From Burkholderiaceae bacterium (GTDB lineage: Bacteria > Pseudomonadota > Gammaproteobacteria > Burkholderiales > WYBJ01): a DNA stretch of 33,528 nt. Below the pieces are notes generated by a model. It was not told the DNA's origin and searched no databases. It was given only the letters and a program-made list of their open reading frames with translations. Numbering within the stretch: position 1 is the first letter of the stretch; every line of letters starts with the position of its first letter. Below, piece by piece: positions 1 to 8,158 of the stretch. The stretch lies in the NCBI GenBank assembly GCA_011525945.1, contig WYBJ01000143.1:1-33528 (forward strand), in the 5' to 3' direction. Both the position numbers and the translations under genes were made by a program.

Positions 1-174
1 CGTCACCCGCGCCTCATTGACCTTGAACAGACGGGCAACGGCTGCGCGGTCGAGCGCGCCGCTGTCGCGCACGCGCTCGAAGTTGGGCCGTTCGCTGCAG
101 ATGATGTCGAAGGTGATGTGATCCACGCCGGCATTCTTGCTGCGGATGGTCGAGGCGAGATCGGAAAGTTTCAC
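1..174 (-). CDS. DUF4387 family protein (3' end outside window)
   Basis: The 58 visible residues begin MKLSDLASTIRSKNAG and continue with ITFDII. They align closely with the second DUF4387 protein of this window at 9546-9863 (IKLGELATTVRSKNAG, ITFDII, SGAL, VA.LF). The GTG start at 174 is supported by an AGGAG ribosome site about 7 bases upstream and by the N-terminal match to the paralogue. The gene follows the AtuA-family gene on the same strand after a 138-bp gap, the usual AtuA/DUF4387 pairing. No biochemical function is established for the family. A small partner subunit for the AtuA-like protein is an inference from constant adjacency. Confidence 0.85.
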   Translation of the reverse strand, partial: MKLSDLASTIRSKNAGVDHITFDIICSERPNFERVRDSGALDRAAVARLFKVNEARVT

Positions 175-312
175 GTGCGCTGCTCCTGGTTCGATGTCGA
201 CAAGGCACTTTCGATAATGATCGCGCGCGCACGCAGCGCTGTCGCGATGGGCGCTGGGCTGCGCCAGCACCGGGTTTCGCGCGAGACTCTGCAAATCACG
301 ATCGTCACCGAG

Positions 313-1683
313 TCAGCGCGCCGCGATGCGTTCGAACCGCGTCGTGAAGAATTCGCGTGGATCGCGCGCCTCGATGATGTGGTTCAGCGTCCACTCGTAG
401 GCGGGCCGGGCGCGCAGCACTTCGTCGGAGAGTATGGCCGCGGTACCGGCGGTGCCCTTCACGTTCGGCAGGCGCGCGTAGAACAGATTCTTGGCCGCGA
501 TGTGGCAGATGGTATCGGCGCGCTCGAAATCGTCGCACGTCACCTCAACCACGATCCCGACCTCGACCGGCGATCCTGCCGGCGTTGGCTCCATCTCCTC
601 CATCACCGCGTTGCGCCCGTAGACGTGATAGAAGACGTTGTAGCTGCCACCGATCGGCCCGAATCGCTCGGTAAGCTTGCCCTTGGCCCAGTCGATCGCG
701 CGCTCGAGATTGGCGATCGTGTAGGGGTCGCGAATACCGAGGATGAAAAGCGCCCGCTCCGCGACCTTGCCCGAGCCCTCCAGCTTGATCCACGTGCGCG
801 TATCGGCGACGAAGGTCTGTCCGGTCACCCGCGTGGTCTTCTCGTCCACCTGCTCATAGCGGCAATTCGACATGTCGAGATAGCCGCCGGGCACGTACTC
901 GCGAAACGGGTTCAGGCGCTCGTACATCGCGTGGCTCGCCACCGACGCCGGCGTGCAGCGCTGATCCGGATGCATCGCGGTCACGTAGACGCCGCTGTCG
1001 TCGACGCGCCCGAGGATGGTCTCCTTGCCCATGAAGGGCTCGCCGCAAAACGAAGCGCACTCCATCGCCTTGCCGCAGAAGAACGCATCCGCCGCGCTGT
1101 AGCCCGCGTTGAGCAGGGGGGCGGCGAAGATCGCCGGGTCGCTGGAACGCCCCGCGATCACGACCTCAGCCCCGGCGTTGAGCGCGTCGCGAATCGGTTC
1201 GGCGCCCATCACGGCCACCACCGTGTTCGTGCGCCGCAGTAGCGCGACATCGGCATCGGCGCGGCCGTTCAGGCCCTGGATGATCTGCCCCTTTTCGAGC
1301 CGCGCGATCAAGTCCGGCACCGCCAGCTCGGATCGGATCGCGGCCAGCTCGAACGCCCCGAGGCGATGCTCGGCGGCGAGCTCGCGCACGATGCGCAGGT
1401 ACTGTTCGACGCCGCGATCGGTGCCGGTGTCGGAGGCCGAACCGATGATGAGCGGGATCTTGAGGCGGCGTGCGGCCAGCAGCATCGCCTCGATATCGTG
1501 GCGCTGCCAGACCTCGTTGCTGGCGGCGCGGTCGGCGCCGAGCGGATAGGGGCCGATGTCGGCGCTGCCCGAATCGGCGATGATGAAGTCGGGATTGCGC
1601 GCGCAACCGAGCTCGAAGCTCGCTTTCTCCAGCGGCGTGGTGCCGAGGTGGCCGGTCGGCGTGATGATCTGGATTGGTTTCAT
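313..1683 (-). CDS. AtuA-family (DUF1446) protein, copy 1
   Basis: A 456-residue protein of the acyclic terpene utilization AtuA family (PF07287). Visible landmarks are TGHLGT near residues 10-15, IPLIIGSASDTG near 76-87, MECASFCGEPFMGKET at 207-222, HPDQRCT at 238-244, NCRYEQ at 273-278 and a C-terminal VKGTAGTAA segment. All are shared with the paralogue at 8155-9534. The start ATG at 1683 overlaps the stop of the upstream ABC ATPase gene as ATGA, so translation is probably coupled. Extending the frame further upstream only gives low-complexity sequence inside that ATPase gene. It sits last but one in the transporter operon, which suggests it acts on the imported compound. AtuA itself was named from citronellol/geraniol catabolism, but the family is broad and its reaction here is unknown. 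Confidence 0.9.
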   Translation of the reverse strand: MKPIQIITPTGHLGTTPLEKASFELGCARNPDFIIADSGSADIGPYPLGADRAASNEVWQRHDIEAMLLAARRLKIPLIIGSASDTGTDRGVEQYLRIVRELAAEHRLGAFELAAIRSELAVPDLIARLEKGQIIQGLNGRADADVALLRRTNTVVAVMGAEPIRDALNAGAEVVIAGRSSDPAIFAAPLLNAGYSAADAFFCGKAMECASFCGEPFMGKETILGRVDDSGVYVTAMHPDQRCTPASVASHAMYERLNPFREYVPGGYLDMSNCRYEQVDEKTTRVTGQTFVADTRTWIKLEGSGKVAERALFILGIRDPYTIANLERAIDWAKGKLTERFGPIGGSYNVFYHVYGRNAVMEEMEPTPAGSPVEVGIVVEVTCDDFERADTICHIAAKNLFYARLPNVKGTAGTAAILSDEVLRARPAYEWTLNHIIEARDPREFFTTRFERIAAR

Positions 1684-2687
1684 GCGGTTTCCTTGGGCGA
1701 ATCGAACAGGTGACAGGCCACCGACGAGCCGGGAGCGGTCTCGCGCAGCTGCGGGGCGTGGCTTGCGCATTGCGGCATGGCGCGCGCACAGCGCGGGTGA
1801 AAGCGGCATCCCGGCGGCGGGCGCAGCGGCGAACCAGGCTCGCCCCTGGCGCGTAGTGCTGCCCTGTCGCTGCGAGGGCTCAAGCTCGGCACGGCCGCGA
1901 TGAGACTCTGGGTGTAGGGATGGCGCGGTGCGGTCAGGATGTCCCGCGCCGGTCCGATCTCGACGATCTCGCCCAGATACATCACCGCGATCCGATCCGA
2001 GACGTAGCCAACCACCGACAGATTGTGCCCGATGAAGAGAAACGTGAGGCTGAAGTCGCGCTTGAGCGCGAGCAGCAGGTGCAGGATCTGGGCCTGGATC
2101 GACACGTCGAGCGCCGACACCGGCTCGTCGCAAACCACTACTTCGGGTCGCACGATCAGTGCGCGGGCGATGCCGATGCGCTGGCGCTGCCCGCCAGAGA
2201 ACTGGTGCGGAAAGCGGTTGAGGTGCAGCGCCTTGAGACCCACGCGCTCGAGCATCGCGACCACCTCGTCGCGCGCCGCGCCGCGATCGCGGTCGCGATG
2301 GATGCGAAGCGGCAATCCGACGATGCGCTCGACGGTGTGCCGCGGGTTGAGGGAAGCATACGGATCCTGGAAGATGATCTGCAGCCGGCTGCGCAGCGCC
2401 GTGAGCTCGCGCGGCGCGAGCGCGGTAATGTCGGTGCCGTCGAAGACGATGTGGCCCGAACTCGGGGCCTCGAGCCGCACCAACACGCGCGCCAATGTGC
2501 TCTTGCCGCAGCCGGACTCGCCAATCAGCCCCAGTGTCTCACCGCGCGCGATGCGGAAGCTCACGCCGTTCAACGCCTGCACCAGGTAATCGCTCCGCTT
2601 CAACGCCCGCGCGATCAGGCCGCGGCGCGTGTCGTAGACCTTGGTCAGCGCATCGACCGTGACGAGGTTCGCCGCCGTCGTGCTCAC
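1680..2687 (-). CDS. Dpp/Opp-type ABC transporter ATP-binding protein (DppF-like)
   Basis: A 335-residue nucleotide-binding subunit that powers import through the two permeases encoded upstream. Walker A GESGCGKST lies at about 56-64, Q-loop FQDP at 106-109, the signature SGGQRQR at 164-170, Walker B VVVCDEP at 183-189 and the switch His at 221. The C-terminal tail carries the oligopeptide-transporter extension (PGCRFHPRCARAMPQC), which in some relatives binds an Fe-S cluster. The GTG start at 2687 overlaps the stop of the previous ATPase gene as GTGA. An in-frame start at 2801 is possible, but it lies inside that gene and adds non-homologous sequence. The DppD/DppF pairing is typical of dipeptide, oligopeptide and nickel systems. 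The substrate cannot be read from this subunit. Confidence 0.93.
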   Translation of the reverse strand: MSTTAANLVTVDALTKVYDTRRGLIARALKRSDYLVQALNGVSFRIARGETLGLIGESGCGKSTLARVLVRLEAPSSGHIVFDGTDITALAPRELTALRSRLQIIFQDPYASLNPRHTVERIVGLPLRIHRDRDRGAARDEVVAMLERVGLKALHLNRFPHQFSGGQRQRIGIARALIVRPEVVVCDEPVSALDVSIQAQILHLLLALKRDFSLTFLFIGHNLSVVGYVSDRIAVMYLGEIVEIGPARDILTAPRHPYTQSLIAAVPSLSPRSDRAALRARGEPGSPLRPPPGCRFHPRCARAMPQCASHAPQLRETAPGSSVACHLFDSPKETA

Positions 2688-3682
2688 GCCAACGTCCCCG
2701 CGCGCCGGCAGCGGACCTGCCGGCGCGCATCGATGCTGCGCATCGCGATCAGGGTGCGACACGCCGGTTCGGCATAAGGGCAGCGGCCGATAAAACGGCA
2801 TTCCGCAGGAAGATCGATCAGTTCCGGCACCTGGCCCTCGATCGGCCGGATGCGATGCCCGATATCTCCGAGCCGTGGGATCGACCCGATGAGACCGCGC
2901 GTGTATGGGTGGAGCGCCGCGCCGATCAGCGCGCGCGTCGGGCCGATCTCGACCGCCTGGCCGGCGTACATCACCACCACGCGCTCGCAGAATTCGGCCA
3001 CGACGCCGAGATCATGCGTGATCAGCACCACGGTCATGCCGAGCTCGCGGCGAAGCCGCGCGAGCAGTTCGAGCACCTGTGCCTGTATGGTGACGTCGAG
3101 CGCGCTGGTCGGCTCGTCGGCGATCAGCACGCGCGGCCGGCAGGCGAGCGCGATCGCGAGCATGACACGCTGGCGCATGCCGCCGGAGAACTCGTGCGGA
3201 TACTGCTTCAAGCGCGACGCGGGCTCGGGAATGCCGACCAGCGCCATCATCTCGAGCGCCTGAGCGCGCAGCGTCCTCGAAGGTGCCCGGCGGTGCTCGC
3301 GCAGCGTCTCGATAATCTGCTCGCCGACCGTGAGTGCGGGGTTGAGGCAGGTGAGCGCATCCTGCAACGTGATCGCGATCTCCTTGCCGCGGAGCGCGCG
3401 CAGGCGCTTTCGATCGAGGGCGAGCAAGTCCTGGTCGCGATAGCGGACCGAGCCGGCGACGATGCGCCCGGGCGGGCGTACCAACCCGAGGACGCTGGCG
3501 AACGTGACGCTCTTGCCGGAACCGGACTCCCCGACGATGCCGAGACACTCGCCCGCGTAGACTTCGATGTCGACGCCGTCGACCGCCTTGACCAGCCCGG
3601 ACTGCGTCGCAAAATGCGTCTGCAACCCGCGTATGCTGAGCACGGGCGTGTCGGCGGATGCCGAATCGGCGGCGCTACTCAT
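2684..3682 (-). CDS. Dpp/Opp-type ABC transporter ATP-binding protein (DppD-like)
   Basis: A 332-residue ATPase subunit, partner of the DppF-like protein. Walker A GESGSGKSV lies at about 51-59, the signature SGGMRQR at 166-172, Walker B VLIADEP at 185-191 and the switch His near 223. The Q-loop reads LQDALTCLNP, where most family members have FQDPMTSLNP, a mild deviation that keeps the glutamine. The C-terminus has the four-cysteine-type oligopeptide extension (AECRFIGRCPYAEPAC). The ATG at 3682 overlaps the permease stop as ATGA. It is the fourth gene of the tightly packed transporter operon. Confidence 0.93.
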   Translation of the reverse strand: MSSAADSASADTPVLSIRGLQTHFATQSGLVKAVDGVDIEVYAGECLGIVGESGSGKSVTFASVLGLVRPPGRIVAGSVRYRDQDLLALDRKRLRALRGKEIAITLQDALTCLNPALTVGEQIIETLREHRRAPSRTLRAQALEMMALVGIPEPASRLKQYPHEFSGGMRQRVMLAIALACRPRVLIADEPTSALDVTIQAQVLELLARLRRELGMTVVLITHDLGVVAEFCERVVVMYAGQAVEIGPTRALIGAALHPYTRGLIGSIPRLGDIGHRIRPIEGQVPELIDLPAECRFIGRCPYAEPACRTLIAMRSIDARRQVRCRRAGTLA

Positions 3683-4578
3683 CGCGTGAGCCTCGGATCG
3701 AACGCATCGCGCAGCCCTTGCGCTGCGATGTTGACGGCGAGCACCAGGGCAAAGATCGCGATGCCGGGGAAGGTGCTCACCCACCACGCTTCCAGCAGAT
3801 GCGCGCGCCCGTCGGCGACCATCGAGCCCCACGAGGCGAGCGGAGGCTGCACGCCGATGCCAAGGAAGGACAGGCTCGCCTCGAGAATGATGATGGTGGC
3901 CATGCGCGTGGTCGCCACCACGACCACGGGCGAGAGGATGTTCGGCAGGATCTCGCGCCACATGATATGCCGGTGCGAGGCGCCGAGCGCGCGTGCCGCC
4001 GTGACGTAGTCGGACTCGCGCGCGGCCAGCGTCTCGCCGCGCACGACCCGACACGAGATGGTCCACTCCTTGTAGACCAGGGCGAGCACGATGTTTTCGA
4101 GCCCCGGCCCCATCATGCCCATGAGCCCGATGGCGAAGATGAGATAGGGAAAAGCGAGCAGCACGTCGACCACGCGCGAGATGACCGCATCGACCGCGCC
4201 GCGAAAGTAGCCGGCGGCCAGCCCCGCCAGGGTGCCCACGACGCAGGCGAGCAACACGACCGCGACGCCGATCGACATCGAGATGCGCGCGCCGTAGATC
4301 ACGCGCGACAGGATGTCGCGACCGAGCGTGTCGCAGCCCAGCGGATACGACCAGTCGCCGCCCGGCATCCACGCCGGCGGTTGCAGCCTGCGCATGAGAT
4401 CGGTGTCGTATGGGTCGTGCGGCGCGAGCCAGGGGGCGAAGAGCGCCATCAGCACGAACAGCACCACGGTGATGAGCGCGATCAGCGCCAGCCGGTCGCG
4501 GCGGAAGCGCCGCAGGTTGACGCGCAGGATCGAATCCTGGCGCTCGTCCGGGGTGGCGAGGGCGGCCGCGGGCATCAC
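3679..4578 (-). CDS. Dpp/Opp-type ABC transporter permease (DppC-like)
   Basis: A 299-residue inner-membrane permease. It begins with a cytoplasmic arm and a first membrane segment (LALIALITVVLFVLMALFAPW) followed by the DppC-type LGCDTLGRDILSRVIYGAR motif. The EAA coupling loop (SDYVTAARALGASHRHIMWREI) contacts the ATPases. It ends in the SLSFLGIGVQPP..WGSM pattern typical of DppC/OppC. The start is GTG at 4578, immediately followed by ATG at 4575. The GTG overlaps the stop of the upstream permease as GTGA, so either codon could serve. It works as a heterodimer with the permease encoded next to it. Confidence 0.93.
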   Translation of the reverse strand: MMPAAALATPDERQDSILRVNLRRFRRDRLALIALITVVLFVLMALFAPWLAPHDPYDTDLMRRLQPPAWMPGGDWSYPLGCDTLGRDILSRVIYGARISMSIGVAVVLLACVVGTLAGLAAGYFRGAVDAVISRVVDVLLAFPYLIFAIGLMGMMGPGLENIVLALVYKEWTISCRVVRGETLAARESDYVTAARALGASHRHIMWREILPNILSPVVVVATTRMATIIILEASLSFLGIGVQPPLASWGSMVADGRAHLLEAWWVSTFPGIAIFALVLAVNIAAQGLRDAFDPRLTR

Positions 4579-5582
4579 AGCCGCACCCGTGGATTGAGCC
4601 AGGCGTACAGAATGTCGGCGACGAAATTGACGCCGACGTAGATCAGCGCGATCACCAGCACGCCCGCCTGCACAATGGGATAGTCGCGTGCGTACACCGC
4701 TTCGACGATCACGCGCGCAAGCCCCGGCCAGCCGAACACCATCTCCACGATCGTATTGCCACCGAGCAGATACCCGGTCTCGAGTGCGGCCACGGTCACC
4801 GTCGGTATGAGCGCGTTCTTGAGCGCATGCCGTGCGAGGATGCGCGTGCGCTTCAGTCCCTTGGCCTCGGCGAACACGATGTAGTCCTGCTCCAGCACCT
4901 CGATCATGGATGCGCGTGTGACGCGCATGAGCAACGCCGCCATGGCGAGCCCAAGCGTAATCGCCGGCAGCGCGATGTGATGCAGCGCGTTCACCAAGGC
5001 ATCCAGCCGGCCGTGCAGCAGGCTATCGACCAGGTACATGCCGGTCAGGCGCGGGACTTCGAAGGCGAAGTCGATACGCCCCGAAACCGGCATCCAGCCG
5101 AGCTGCACGGCGAAGAAGAGAATCAGCATGATGCCGAGCCAGAATGCCGGCATCGATACGCCGACCAGCGCCGTCACGGTCGCCGCCTTGTCGAGCAGCG
5201 AGCCGCGCCTGACCGCCGCCGCCACCCCGAGCGGAATCGAAACCGCGAGCGCGATGAACATGGCGACGAGCGTAAGCTCGATGGTGGCGGGAAGGCGCTC
5301 GGCGATGACATCGGCGACCGGGCGGCGGTGGAAGAAACTGCGGCCGAAGTCGCCCGCGAGCGCGTTGCCGACAAAATGAAAGAACCGCTCCACCGGCGGC
5401 CGATCGAGCCCCATGTCGTGGCGCAGCGCCTCGCGTTGTTCCGCCGTCGCGCGCTGGTCGCCGAGCATGATCTCCACCGGGTCGCCCGGTGTGAGCGTAA
5501 CCATGAGAAACACCACCAGGCTGACCCCGGCGAGCACCGGGATCAGTTGCAGCAAGCGCTCGATAACGAAGGCGAGGCGCAC
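4575..5582 (-). CDS. Dpp/Opp-type ABC transporter permease (DppB-like)
   Basis: A 335-residue inner-membrane permease. The N-terminus (RLAFVIERLLQLIPVLAGVSLVVF) is the canonical DppB opening, followed by TPGDPVEIMLGDQ, several membrane helices and the EAA loop (EAKGLKRTRILARHALKNA). The C-terminal part GGNTIVEMVFGWPGLARVIVEAVYARDYP is diagnostic of the family. The GTG start at 5582 fits the length and homology. It lies 34 bases after the stop of the solute-binding protein gene, the only non-overlapping junction among the five transporter genes. Confidence 0.93.
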   Translation of the reverse strand: MRLAFVIERLLQLIPVLAGVSLVVFLMVTLTPGDPVEIMLGDQRATAEQREALRHDMGLDRPPVERFFHFVGNALAGDFGRSFFHRRPVADVIAERLPATIELTLVAMFIALAVSIPLGVAAAVRRGSLLDKAATVTALVGVSMPAFWLGIMLILFFAVQLGWMPVSGRIDFAFEVPRLTGMYLVDSLLHGRLDALVNALHHIALPAITLGLAMAALLMRVTRASMIEVLEQDYIVFAEAKGLKRTRILARHALKNALIPTVTVAALETGYLLGGNTIVEMVFGWPGLARVIVEAVYARDYPIVQAGVLVIALIYVGVNFVADILYAWLNPRVRL

Positions 5583-5616
5583 GCCAACCGCCGGGGGACA
5601 GTCGCGCGGACGCTTG

Positions 5617-7191
5617 TTACTTGTCGAGGTAGGCCCGGTGCAGGTTGATCCTGCCGTCGGAGCCGGGTTCCCAGCCGTGCAGGCGCTTGCTCACGGCATA
5701 GATGTCCTGCGGCACCCAGAGGAAGATCCAGGGCGCTTCGTCGGCGACGATCTTCTCCGCCTGGTGGTACATGTCGGCGCGCTTGCCGCTGTCGAGCTCG
5801 GACTCGGCGGCGGTCAGGAGCTTATCCACCTGGGCGTTCGAGTATCCAGCGGTATTGCCGCGATCCTTGGTCTTGAGCGTCGGCACGAAAATTCCGGTCG
5901 GGTCGAGCGCGCCGCTACCCCAGGAGGTGAGATACATGTCGCGCTCCTTCTTCGCTCCACGCCAGATCGGGGTGAGAACTGCGCCTTCCCAGACCTGCAC
6001 CTTGGTGCGGATGCCGACCCGCGTGAGCATGGCGGCGATCGCTTCGGCCACGTCCTTGAACGCGCCCTCGGCGTCGAGCGTGACATCGATGCCCTGGGCG
6101 TGGCCCGCTTCGGCCAGCAACTGCTTCGCCCGCTCGGGGTTGTAGGCGTACTCACGCAGCCCCTTCCTCGCGCCGAACGACTCCGGGCTGAGCACACCGG
6201 CGACGGGTGTGGCCGCGCCGCCGAGCAACTTGTCGATGATGAGCTTCTTGTTGATCGCGTGGTTGGCCGCCTGGCGCACGTGTACGTCGTTGAACGGCGC
6301 TCGCGTGGTGTTCAAGGCGACGAAGAACGTACGCGTGCCGTTGGCTTTTACCACGCGCGCGCGTCCGCTGCGCTCGATGGTGGCGATGGCGTGGCTCGGC
6401 ACCTCGTTGATGATGTCGACCTCGCCCGCGAGCAGTGCCGCCACCCGCGAGGCGTTCTCCGGGATGATCTTGAAGATCACGCGATCGACCTTGGCCGGAC
6501 CGGCAGGCGGGATGGCGCTGGCCCCCCCATAATAGTCGGCAAAGCGTTCCAGGATGAGACTGTCGCCCTTGCGCCATTCGACCAGCTTGAACGGTCCGGT
6601 GCCGTTGGCACGGGTGGCGAGCGCGGCATCGCCCGCGGACTCGACGAACTTCTTGCTCACGATCTCCTGCACCGGCAGCATGCGCGGAAACACCGGCCAC
6701 GGCTCCTTCAGCTTGAAACGCAGCGCGTGCGCGTCAACCACTTCGGTTTCCGCGAGCGGCCCGAGCAGGCTCTTGCGCGGGCTCGTCTGCCCGCCGAGCG
6801 CCTTGTCCTTGGTTAGACGGTCGAACGTGAACTTGACGTCTTCGGCCGTCATGTCCTCGCCGTCGTGGAACTTGATCCCCTTGCGCAGCTTGACCTCGTA
6901 GGTGAGCGCATCGATCTGGCGCAGCGACTCGGCGAGCTCGGGCACGACCTCGCTTTTCGCCGTCTGGGTCATGATGCCGTCGTAGATATTACGGATCAAG
7001 GTCTCTGTTTCGCGCTTGCGGTGGTTGCCCGGGTCGAGCGTGAGCGCATCCTGGGTGAAGCCCACGCGCAGCTCGGACCCGTTCGCGGCAAGAGCCGCCA
7101 GCGCCAGCACGAACGCGGCGGCCGCGCGCCCTGCCAGGTCGAGCACACGCGCTCTTCCGCCACCTCGGCACATCGAAGCGATCCTCCTCAT
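5617..7191 (-). CDS. ABC transporter substrate-binding protein, family 5 (DppA-like)
   Basis: A 524-residue periplasmic solute receptor of the SBP_bac_5 family. An N-terminal export signal (arginine-rich start, then AAAAFVLALAALAA) precedes the mature start around GSELRVGFTQDALTLDPG. The YEVKLRKGIKFHDGEDMTAEDVKFTFDR segment is the family hallmark. The ATG at 7191 is preferred over an upstream GTG at 7206 because a GGAGG ribosome site (7204-7200) lies 8 bases before it. It is the first gene of the leftward operon and is read from the promoter at 7241-7269. Relatives bind peptides, nickel, heme, glutathione or sugars, so the ligand is open. The neighbouring AtuA-like enzymes suggest an organic acid or terpenoid-like solute rather than a peptide (inference). 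Confidence 0.92.
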   Translation of the reverse strand: MRRIASMCRGGGRARVLDLAGRAAAAFVLALAALAANGSELRVGFTQDALTLDPGNHRKRETETLIRNIYDGIMTQTAKSEVVPELAESLRQIDALTYEVKLRKGIKFHDGEDMTAEDVKFTFDRLTKDKALGGQTSPRKSLLGPLAETEVVDAHALRFKLKEPWPVFPRMLPVQEIVSKKFVESAGDAALATRANGTGPFKLVEWRKGDSLILERFADYYGGASAIPPAGPAKVDRVIFKIIPENASRVAALLAGEVDIINEVPSHAIATIERSGRARVVKANGTRTFFVALNTTRAPFNDVHVRQAANHAINKKLIIDKLLGGAATPVAGVLSPESFGARKGLREYAYNPERAKQLLAEAGHAQGIDVTLDAEGAFKDVAEAIAAMLTRVGIRTKVQVWEGAVLTPIWRGAKKERDMYLTSWGSGALDPTGIFVPTLKTKDRGNTAGYSNAQVDKLLTAAESELDSGKRADMYHQAEKIVADEAPWIFLWVPQDIYAVSKRLHGWEPGSDGRINLHRAYLDK

Positions 7192-7210
7192 GGCGCTATC
7201 CTCCACTCAG

Positions 7211-7235
7211 TCCAGCTTGACTGGAAAAATTTCAG
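7211..7235. promoter_or_regulatory. Second operator candidate: overlapping dyads in the divergent spacer
   Basis: Two dyads overlap here. TCCAG-N5-CTGGA (7211-7225) is a perfect 5-bp inverted repeat that spans the rightward -35. CTGGAAAAATTTCAG (7221-7235) is an imperfect palindrome with GAAA/TTTC halves inside the rightward -35/-10 spacer and over the leftward start point. Its centre is 28 bp from the centre of the dyad at 7250-7263, which mirrors that site's position relative to the opposite promoter. Confidence 0.4.
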
Positions 7236-7245
7236 AATGTATTGT
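7217..7245 (+). promoter_or_regulatory. Predicted sigma70-type promoter of the rpiR-like operon
   Basis: TTGACT at 7217-7222 and TATTGT at 7240-7245 are separated by 17 bases. Predicted transcription begins near 7252, about 50 bases before the regulator ATG at 7301. Its -10 overlaps the -10 of the opposing promoter, so the two polymerase sites should compete directly. Confidence 0.5.
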
Positions 7246-7269
7246 TCATGAAACGAATGTTTCGGTCAA
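7241..7269 (-). promoter_or_regulatory. Predicted sigma70-type promoter of the transporter operon
   Basis: Read on the minus strand, a TTGACC -35 element (7269-7264) is followed after exactly 17 bases by AACAAT (7246-7241). Transcription would begin near 7234, about 43 bases before the receptor start codon. The spacer contains the perfect dyad GAAAC/GTTTC. The call rests on consensus similarity and spacing only. Confidence 0.5.
7250..7263. promoter_or_regulatory. Candidate RpiR-type operator, dyad GAAAC-N4-GTTTC
   Basis: The sequence GAAACGAATGTTTC is a perfect 5-bp inverted repeat with a 4-base centre. It lies inside the -35/-10 spacer of the leftward promoter and over the predicted start point of the rightward promoter. 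Binding there could control both directions. RpiR-family regulators commonly bind GAAA/TTTC-like dyads near their own gene. Assigning it to the adjacent regulator is an inference. Confidence 0.5.
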
Positions 7270-7300
7270 GCCCGGTATAGCGCCTGATCGATCGACCTCC

Positions 7301-8158
7301 ATGACCGAGAAATCCTTGCTGTTTGCGCAGATCGAAGATCGTAGCGAGCACTTGTCGCGCAACCACCGCGCGCTGGCGAAGTACGTGCTCGACAATTACC
7401 AGAGCGTCGCCTTCGCCACGGTGAAGCAGCTCGCGGAGCTCTCGTGCGTGTCCGAGGCGACCATTGTGCGCTTTGCCAAGGCGCTCGGCTTCAAGGGCTA
7501 TCCCGAGCTGCAAAAGGAGATCCGGCGCATCGTGCGGGCGGATCTCAAGGGCACCGAGCGCTTTCAGCTCACCGATGCGGCACGTGCGCCGGGGGCGGGC
7601 CCGCTCGCAGCCGAGATCGCTAAGGAACTGGAGAACATCGCGAGCCTCGCGGCGACGCTCGATACGCGTGCTTTCGCGCGCGCCGTGAGCGCATTGTGCA
7701 ACGCACGCGAGATCGCGATCGTAGGCTCCCGCAGCACCGTGCCGCTCGCGCATCACCTGTGGTTCGGGCTGAACAAGATCGATCTCGATGCCACCCGGTT
7801 CACCGCGGTGACGACCGAGACCTACGATCATCTCGGCCGCATGGCGGCAAAATCGTGCGTGGTCATCATCGGCTTCCCGCGCTATCTGCGGGACCTGGTC
7901 GATCTGCTCCATTTCGCGCGCAAGCGACGGCTGCGAACCCTCACCATCACCGACAGTGCGTTCTCGGCGCTGCGCGGCGACATCTGCCTCTATAGCCCGG
8001 CCGAGTCGGCGACTTTCGTCGCTGCGCATTGCGCGCCGCTCATCTTGATCAACGGCTTGTTGCAGCACGTGAGTCTGGCCAACAAGACGCGCAGCATGCG
8101 CGCCTTGAACCACTTCGAGGCGCTGGCCGACGACGCCTCCTACTTCTACAAACAATGA
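7301..8158 (+). CDS. MurR/RpiR family transcriptional regulator
   Basis: A 285-residue regulator. An N-terminal HTH_6 domain (about 5-80, with VKQLAELSCVSEATIVRFAKALGFKGYPELQKEI) is followed by a SIS ligand-binding domain (about 110-270, with EIAIVGSRSTVPLAHHLWFGLNKI). SIS domains in this family usually sense phosphosugars or related acids. The ATG at 7301 gives the normal family N-terminus, and no strong ribosome site is visible before it. It is divergent from the transporter operon and overlaps the next gene as ATGA. It most likely controls both operons through the dyads in the spacer (inference). Whether it represses or activates is not shown, although the operator positions over the promoters favour repression. 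Confidence 0.92.
   Translation: MTEKSLLFAQIEDRSEHLSRNHRALAKYVLDNYQSVAFATVKQLAELSCVSEATIVRFAKALGFKGYPELQKEIRRIVRADLKGTERFQLTDAARAPGAGPLAAEIAKELENIASLAATLDTRAFARAVSALCNAREIAIVGSRSTVPLAHHLWFGLNKIDLDATRFTAVTTETYDHLGRMAAKSCVVIIGFPRYLRDLVDLLHFARKRRLRTLTITDSAFSALRGDICLYSPAESATFVAAHCAPLILINGLLQHVSLANKTRSMRALNHFEALADDASYFYKQ

Noticed and set aside
118..1242. Long plus-strand open frame (374 codons) opposite the first AtuA gene
   Set aside because: It is antisense to a gene with clear family motifs. The translation is arginine/alanine/histidine-rich with no domain, as expected from high-GC codon bias on the opposite strand.
1684..2133. Upstream in-frame extension of the first AtuA protein to 606 residues
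   Set aside because: The extra 150 residues lie inside the ABC ATPase gene, lack similarity to the paralogue, and the ATG at 1683 has the operon's usual ATGA overlap.
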